Assembly: GCA_964554665.1 (NCBI GenBank)
Contig: CAZKPP010000075.1
Span: forward strand, 1-10,527
Origin: UBA3263 sp964554665
Lineage (GTDB): Bacteria > Bacteroidota > Bacteroidia > Bacteroidales > Muribaculaceae
Length of the DNA stretch: 10,527 nt
Direction of reading: 5' to 3'
The notes below the pieces were generated by a model. That model was not told the origin of the DNA and did no database searches. It saw nothing but the letters and a program-made list of their open reading frames with translations. How positions within the stretch are numbered: the stretch's first letter is position 1; every line of letters begins with the position of its first letter. Of this stretch, positions 6,048-10,527 are shown one piece after another. The position numbers and the translations under genes were made by a program.

Positions 6048-7391
6048 ATGGAGATATACAGAGAAATAACCGAACAACTTGAAAAGTGGCGTCTTTCAGA
6101 TGAACGTCGTCCATTGATTATTCAGGGAGCCCGCCAAATCGGCAAAACTTGGACAATGAAGAAATTTGGCAGCGAACATTACCGCAACACTGCATATTTC
6201 AATTTTGAAGCGAGCCCCGAACTGAAACAGGAATTTGAAAAAACCAAAGACCCGCAACGCCTCATCGGCATATTGGCGCTATATTGCGATTCGCCCATCA
6301 AGGCAGACGACACCCTGATTATCTTCGATGAAATCCAGGAGTGTCCTAACGCGCTGAACTCTCTGAAATATTTTTGTGAAAACGCACCGCAATACCACAT
6401 CATGGCAGCCGGTTCACTCCTTGGAGTAGCTATTCACAATCAAAACGGCTTTCCGGTGGGTAAGGTTGATTTTCTCCACATGTATCCGATAACATTCCGG
6501 GAATACTTGCGTGCCGTGCATCCCGACATAGTCGATTACATCAATCAGATTAACGAAATCCAGCCCCTTCCTGAAATCATTACAGGAAAACTTTGGGAAG
6601 CATTCCGCCAATATGAAATCTGCGGTGGCATGCCTAAGGCCGCTGTTGCATCTATCGAAAACAAAGGCAACGATGCCATAAGTAAGGAACAGGAAGAAAT
6701 ATTGACTTCATATTACTTTGACTTTTCCAAACACACTTCGGCCTCAGAGTTTCCCAAAATAGCCGCAGTGTGGCAATCACTGCCCTCACAGCTGGCCAAA
6801 GAGAACCGCAAATTCATCTATAAGGTAGTAAAACCGGGAGCTCGCGCACGCGAATATGAAAATGCTATTTCGTGGCTTCGCGAAGCCGGACTCGTTTATC
6901 AGATTTTTGGCTGTGCCAAACCGGGGTTACCCCTCAGCGCATTCGACGACCTCAGTGCATTCAAACTATATATGCTCGACATCGGGTTGCTGCGCTCACT
7001 CGCCAAGCTTCCGCCTGAAATATTCTCAATTGCTTCGATGGCAACTTTTTCGGAATTCAAAGGTGCGCTGACAGAAAACATTGTTGCGCAGGCTTTGGTC
7101 GTTCAACTTGCGTCCTCACCCCGCTACTGGACATCGAACGGTATTGCCGAGATTGATTTTCTCATTCAGGAAGGGCTCTCAATTTTACCCATTGAAGTCA
7201 AAAGTTCGAGCAACACGTCGGGCAAAAGTTTGTCGGTATACATCGGCAAATATAATCCGAAGATTGCCATTATTTTTTCCGGCAAGGAACTATCAGTTTC
7301 AAATTCAACCCACGGCGATACAAAAGTTCTAAATATTCCTCTTCCACTCATTGACTGGCTTCACAAACTGGTGGAGATGGTGGATGATTAA
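6048..7391 (+). CDS. AAA-family ATPase with C-terminal DUF4143 domain
   Basis: A 447-residue cytoplasmic protein of the AAA_14/DUF4143 family, common and often multicopy in Bacteroidales; the cellular role of the family is not established. The N-terminal ATPase has Walker A GARQIGKT (residues 27-34), Walker B LIIFDEIQ (D94, E95) and a sensor-like AAGSLLG (about 120-126). The C-terminal part has a winged-helix-like region (about 200-330), then a PD-(D/E)XK-like signature with E343, D370 and E383-V-K385 in the order expected of that nuclease fold. Whether it cleaves nucleic acid is unknown. It has the family's normal length with no visible damage. The ATG at 6048 is favoured because it sits just after a consensus -7 box. 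It appears to be monocistronic. Confidence 0.93.
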   Translation: MEIYREITEQLEKWRLSDERRPLIIQGARQIGKTWTMKKFGSEHYRNTAYFNFEASPELKQEFEKTKDPQRLIGILALYCDSPIKADDTLIIFDEIQECPNALNSLKYFCENAPQYHIMAAGSLLGVAIHNQNGFPVGKVDFLHMYPITFREYLRAVHPDIVDYINQINEIQPLPEIITGKLWEAFRQYEICGGMPKAAVASIENKGNDAISKEQEEILTSYYFDFSKHTSASEFPKIAAVWQSLPSQLAKENRKFIYKVVKPGARAREYENAISWLREAGLVYQIFGCAKPGLPLSAFDDLSAFKLYMLDIGLLRSLAKLPPEIFSIASMATFSEFKGALTENIVAQALVVQLASSPRYWTSNGIAEIDFLIQEGLSILPIEVKSSSNTSGKSLSVYIGKYNPKIAIIFSGKELSVSNSTHGDTKVLNIPLPLIDWLHKLVEMVDD

Positions 7392-7406
7392 CACAATTTA
7401 ACAATT

Positions 7407-7414
7407 GGGGGGGG
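7407..7414 (+). repeat. G8 homopolymer tract in a promoter region
   Basis: Eight consecutive G bases stand out in an AT-rich spacer. The tract ends 19 bases before the -7 box, so a change in its length would alter the spacing or content of the -33 region. Confidence 0.8.
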
Positions 7415-7433
7415 TAAAATGGAGATTTTTGAG

Positions 7434-7441
7434 TAACTTTG
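7434..7441 (+). promoter_or_regulatory. -7 box for the small secreted-protein gene
   Basis: TAACTTTG matches the Bacteroidetes -7 consensus and lies 42 bases before the ATG at 7484. No TTTG element is visible at the expected distance. A run of eight G (7407-7414) occupies the -33 neighbourhood instead. Confidence 0.65.
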
Positions 7442-7483
7442 CCGGATAATTATAAATCAATTAACTAATTATCAGTAAACGTT

Positions 7484-8428
7484 ATGAAAAAACTCTTATT
7501 GCTTTTTGGCGCGGCTACGGCACTTTCCGCCTCCGCCGCCAACCCGATCGTGTTAGATTCACAGTATAATCGCTTCATACCGGGCCAATTCACCTCTTCG
7601 AAAAGCAGCATGCTGTCGGCTGAAACTGACTTCGGCTACCGTGTTTATAACGATAAACTCGAAAAGGTTGCCGATCTTATTATCCCTGCACCTCAAACCG
7701 TAACCTACACATATTACTCGAAATGGAGTAGCGAACCCGCGCAAGAAATTACTAAAACCGAGCCACTGAGCGAATTGGTTGATATAGAATTCGAATCTGA
7801 GAAAATCCAAGACGGTTATTTCCCTCTGTCACAGACGCTATTCAACAACGACTCGAAATTTGAATACGTACTTCTTAATTATGAAATAGTGGAAATATCC
7901 GAAGAAAATGCCATTACTGCCTGGGGTAATAAGGAGTGGGGTGAAATCCTGGCAATGAAAGGCTACACTATTATGAGTGAAGATGGATCAAAAGTGCTTG
8001 AAATAAATTTGCCCGACGGATATTATGTTGCTTCAACGAAATACTCCATCTCAGTTTATCAGCTCGGGAACTACTTTTACATTGCTATTAGCGCCACAAA
8101 TGTTCCTACCGGCAGCGATGGTGAACAATATACTTTTTACTATCCGTTTGACTCGGCCAGCGGCGTGAAGGCCCCGACAATGGTTAAGGGCAGAATGAAA
8201 GTGTCGCCCGCAGCTCCGCGCCATGGCGAAACCGTAAGCGTTGACCTGGGCGAAGTCGCCGAGAGTGCAACGGCCGTAAACATCGTGTCGGCCAACGGCT
8301 CAATCGTTCAGAGCCTCCCCGTTGCCAAGGGCGAGCAACAGGTTTCGGTGTCTACCGCCGGCCTCGCCTCGGGCCTCTACATCGTAACCGCCAACGGTCG
8401 CGAAGCAGCTAAAATCATCATCCGCTAA
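7484..8428 (+). CDS. Secreted protein of unknown function with T9SS type A sorting domain
   Basis: A 314-residue protein with a clear signal peptide (MKKLLLLFGAATALSASA, cleavage near residue 18) and a C-terminal T9SS type A sorting domain from about residue 238 (MKVSPAAPRHGETVSVDLGE) to the end (GLYIVTANGREAAKIIIR). It is therefore predicted to cross the outer membrane by type IX secretion and end up surface-attached or released. The central region (about 20-235) is rich in Tyr, Ser and Glu with beta-type alternation, and I do not recognise it. Base composition changes sharply inside the gene: a sample at 7861-7920 is 32% GC and one at 8221-8280 is 60% GC, the change falling close to the start of the sorting domain. 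It has its own promoter and is followed by a strong terminator. Confidence 0.88.
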   Translation: MKKLLLLFGAATALSASAANPIVLDSQYNRFIPGQFTSSKSSMLSAETDFGYRVYNDKLEKVADLIIPAPQTVTYTYYSKWSSEPAQEITKTEPLSELVDIEFESEKIQDGYFPLSQTLFNNDSKFEYVLLNYEIVEISEENAITAWGNKEWGEILAMKGYTIMSEDGSKVLEINLPDGYYVASTKYSISVYQLGNYFYIAISATNVPTGSDGEQYTFYYPFDSASGVKAPTMVKGRMKVSPAAPRHGETVSVDLGEVAESATAVNIVSANGSIVQSLPVAKGEQQVSVSTAGLASGLYIVTANGREAAKIIIR

Positions 8429-8449
8429 TCTCATATACGCCACAAAACA

Positions 8450-8489
8450 TTGGGGCGCGGCAAGCTCACAACGAGCAGCCGCGCCCCAA
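8450..8489. terminator. Bidirectional terminator between convergent genes
   Basis: A perfect 12-bp stem, TTGGGGCGCGGC (8450-8461) with GCCGCGCCCCAA (8478-8489), encloses a further GCTC/GAGC stem (8464-8467 with 8473-8476) and an ACAAC loop. It lies 21 bases after the stop of the secreted-protein gene and 16 bases after the nhaA stop on the other strand. On the minus strand TGTTTTG follows the stem; on the plus strand the T run is absent, so it probably works best for nhaA. Confidence 0.8.
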
Positions 8490-8505
8490 CTATGTAAAAA
8501 GGGTT

Positions 8506-9918
8506 TTACTCTTCAGTCTGGGGAGTTTTGGGGAGGGCCTTGTTGAGCCATAGGTAGCCCACGAGGCCGGAGATTATAGAGCCGACAACAATGCCGAGCT
8601 TGGCGTGGTTGAGCAAGTCGAGTTGCGCCGCACCGGGGAAGCTGAGGGTCGCTATAAAGAGCGAAACCGTGAAGCCGATGCCGCCAAGCATGCTCACTGC
8701 GGCAAACATATTCCAGTTGGAGCGTGCAGGCATTGGAGCGAGCTTGAGCTTGATGCAGAGCCAGCTGAAAGAGAATATGCCGAGGAACTTGCCGAAGAAA
8801 AGGCCACAGATAATAGCCAGCGAAACGCCTTCGAAAATGGATGAGGGCTCCATGTCGAGCAAGAAAATGCCGGCATTGGCAAACGCGAAGAGCGGCACAA
8901 TGAAGTAGTTAACCAGCGGATGCAGCGAATCTTCGAGCTCCTGAAGGGGCGAAATCACCTTGTCGGAGCTACTTTCAACCTCTTTGAGCCAGTTCATCTG
9001 CTCGGCGGAAAGTATAGACTTTCGGTTGAGTTCTTCGTCGTCCTCGCAATGGAAGTGGCCTATGGCATCGCGGATCTTCTGGATGTACTTAACCGGGGCA
9101 TAAACAGGCTTGGCGGGCACGCAGAAGGCCACGAGAACGCCGGCAATGGTGGGGTGGATTCCGGAGTTGAGGAAGAGGAACCACACGCAGGTGCCGAGCA
9201 CCAGATAGAAGGCCTTGGACTGAATCTGGAAGAAGCCGCCGAGATAGAGAATAGCCAGCAGAATGGCAGCATAGAGGAGCAGCTGCAGGTGAAGGTCGCC
9301 GGAGTAGAACAGGGCGATAACCACAATGCCGCCGATGTCGTCGACCACGGCAAGAGTGGTCAGGAACACCTTAAGGGCAATGGGCACGCGGGCGCCGAGC
9401 ATGGCGAGCACGCCGAGCGAGAAGGCGATGTCGGTGGCCATGGGGATTGCCGAGCCGCCGGCATAGTCGGTGCCGTTAGCAAGCGAAAAGAATATCAGAA
9501 CCGGAACTATCATGCCGCCGCATGCGCCTACAATGGGAAGCAGGGCCTGGCGGAACGATGCCAATTCGCCAACGAGCACTTCGCGCTTGATTTCCAAGCC
9601 GATAGAGAAGAAGAATATGGCCATCAGCGCATCGTTGATAAAGGCCAGCAGGTCCATCGGGTGACCGGAGTGGGAAAAGAGGTTGAAGTTGCCGATCTGT
9701 AGGCGCACCTCTTGAGTCCAGAAATCGAGGTAGGTTTGGTTGATTCCGGGAATGTTGGCAACAATCATTGCCAGGACGGTTGCCACGATGAGCAGGTTGC
9801 CGCCGGTGGCATGGCGTGAGATAGCCTGACGCGCGGCAAAAAACACCCGGTGAGGCATGTTGTTGATTTCGGGACCGGCAGGCTTTTTCGGTCCTTCTTC
9901 GCAATCAATTTCTTGCAT
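8506..9918 (-). CDS. nhaA: Na+/H+ antiporter NhaA
   Basis: An inner-membrane antiporter expected to exchange internal Na+ (or Li+) for external H+, for pH and sodium homeostasis. The protein is 470 residues from the ATG at 9918, with about twelve hydrophobic segments. Hallmarks include FFFSIGLEIKREVLVGEL (about 102-119), PMATDIAFSLGVLAMLGARVP (D163, the equivalent of E. coli D133), LAVVDDIGG (D193/D194, equivalents of D163/D164), PLFAFANAGI and GGIGFTVSLFIATL. It is longer than the 388-residue E. coli protein because of a hydrophilic N-terminal extension and an acidic insert (CEDDEELNRK onward) before the HPLVNYFIVPLFAFANAG helix. An upstream in-frame ATG at 9993 was rejected because it lies inside lepA and adds residues unlike NhaA. 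The gene starts 28 bases after the lepA stop, in probable co-transcription. Confidence 0.95.
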   Translation of the reverse strand: MQEIDCEEGPKKPAGPEINNMPHRVFFAARQAISRHATGGNLLIVATVLAMIVANIPGINQTYLDFWTQEVRLQIGNFNLFSHSGHPMDLLAFINDALMAIFFFSIGLEIKREVLVGELASFRQALLPIVGACGGMIVPVLIFFSLANGTDYAGGSAIPMATDIAFSLGVLAMLGARVPIALKVFLTTLAVVDDIGGIVVIALFYSGDLHLQLLLYAAILLAILYLGGFFQIQSKAFYLVLGTCVWFLFLNSGIHPTIAGVLVAFCVPAKPVYAPVKYIQKIRDAIGHFHCEDDEELNRKSILSAEQMNWLKEVESSSDKVISPLQELEDSLHPLVNYFIVPLFAFANAGIFLLDMEPSSIFEGVSLAIICGLFFGKFLGIFSFSWLCIKLKLAPMPARSNWNMFAAVSMLGGIGFTVSLFIATLSFPGAAQLDLLNHAKLGIVVGSIISGLVGYLWLNKALPKTPQTEE

Positions 9919-9946
9919 TTTGGCTATTGTTTTAAGGTTAGTTATT

Positions 9947-10527
9947 TTAGTCGAGTTTAAGCACGGCGAGGAAGGCCTTCTGGGGCACTTCAACCGAGCC
10001 GATCTGCTTCATGCGCTTTTTGCCCTTTTTCTGTTTTTCGAGCAGCTTGCGCTTACGCGAAATATCGCCGCCATAGCATTTTGCGGTTACGTCTTTGCGC
10101 ACCGCCTTAATGGTTTCGCGGGCAATGATTTTGGCGCCTATGGCAGCCTGAATGGCAATGTCGAACTGCTGGCGGGGAATCAGCTCCTTGAGCTTTTCGC
10201 ACATGCGGCGTCCAAAGGTCACGGAGTTGTCGACGTGGGTAAGGGTTGAGAGGGCGTCGACGCTTTCGCCGTTGAGCAGAATGTCGAGTTTAACGAGCTT
10301 GCTCTCGCGGAAATCGTGGAGGTGATAGTCAAACGACGCATAGCCTTTAGAAATGGATTTCAGCTTGTCGTAGAAGTCAATAACGATTTCGCCAAGGGGC
10401 ATGTCGAAAATCATTTCCATGCGGTTGCCGGAAATATATTCCTGTTTGACCAGCTCGCCGCGCTTTCCCAGGCAGAGGGTCATGATCGGGCCGATATAGT
10501 CGGCGGCGGTGATGACGCTCGCGCGTA
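9947..10527 (-). CDS. lepA: Translation factor LepA (EF4), C-terminal part (5' end outside window)
   Basis: The last 192 or so codons of the ribosome-associated GTPase LepA, which acts on the ribosome during translation or its start and assembly. The frame is open to the window edge, where it reads RASVITAADYIGPIM. Visible landmarks are KGYASFDYH, the LepA-specific C-terminal domain IPRQQFDIAIQAAIGAKIIARE, and the signature CYGGDISRKRKLLEKQKKGKKRMKQIGSVEVPQKAFLAVL near the C-terminus, written here only as a domain marker at about 9960-10085. The GTPase and EF-G-like domains lie outside the window. nhaA follows after 28 bases on the same strand. Composition is GC-rich, like mutS2, so both are probably native core genes. 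Confidence 0.97.
   Translation of the reverse strand, partial: RASVITAADYIGPIMTLCLGKRGELVKQEYISGNRMEMIFDMPLGEIVIDFYDKLKSISKGYASFDYHLHDFRESKLVKLDILLNGESVDALSTLTHVDNSVTFGRRMCEKLKELIPRQQFDIAIQAAIGAKIIARETIKAVRKDVTAKCYGGDISRKRKLLEKQKKGKKRMKQIGSVEVPQKAFLAVLKLD

Noticed and set aside
5823..6077. An 84-codon open frame on the minus strand upstream of the ATPase.
   Set aside because: It runs through the half-site array and the ATPase promoter and into the ATPase start. Its openness is explained by AT-rich dyads, and no promoter or family supports it.
8920..9702. A 260-codon plus-strand frame opposite nhaA.
   Set aside because: It is antisense to conserved NhaA helices, with a low-complexity His/Glu/Gly-rich translation typical of a shadow frame.

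Overview
The window looks like chromosomal DNA from a gut-type Bacteroidales, possibly Muribaculaceae. The evidence is three promoter -7 boxes of the Bacteroidetes form TAnnTTTG (1815, 6018, 7434), two secreted proteins with type IX secretion (T9SS) sorting tails, a BspA-like leucine-rich-repeat/Ig protein, and the weak Shine-Dalgarno signals usual for this phylum. The family-level placement is inference.

Layout. (1) 1-1656, plus strand: the 3' three-quarters or so of mutS2, GC-rich (67% in a 60-base sample at 481-540), with the 5' end outside the window. (2) 1657-5780: an AT-richer block (42% in a sample at 3661-3720). It starts with an 84-base repeat and continues with a promoter, about 390 bases of strongly structured non-coding sequence ending in a terminator-like hairpin, an 83-residue orphan ORF, and a 913-residue BspA-like surface protein whose start overlaps the orphan's stop (ATGA). 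After that come an unexplained 200-base 3' segment, a rho-independent terminator, and a second copy of the 84-base repeat (76/84 identical, ungapped) that continues into a multi-hairpin tail. (3) 5781-7391: an AAA-type ATPase of the DUF4143 family, with an array of AAATGTGA/TCACATTT half-sites upstream of its promoter. (4) 7392-8428: a small secreted protein with a T9SS tail; a G8 tract sits where its -33 element should be. (5) 8450-8489: a long bidirectional terminator hairpin between convergent genes. (6) 8506-10527, minus strand: a GC-rich lepA-nhaA pair, with the 5' end of lepA outside the window.

Interpretation. Core genes (mutS2; lepA-nhaA) bracket about 6.8 kb of accessory DNA. The most interesting part is the 1.66-5.78 kb module. 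Its two protein genes have no recognisable promoter of their own downstream of the 2119-2214 hairpin region. Their expression probably comes from the 1815 promoter, through a long folded leader with mutually exclusive helices and a terminator-like end. That architecture suggests either an attenuated (riboswitch-like) leader or a stand-alone structured RNA. With near-identical repeats on both sides, the module looks like a cassette that could move or recombine as a unit. No known CRISPR array, transposase, tRNA or rRNA was seen.
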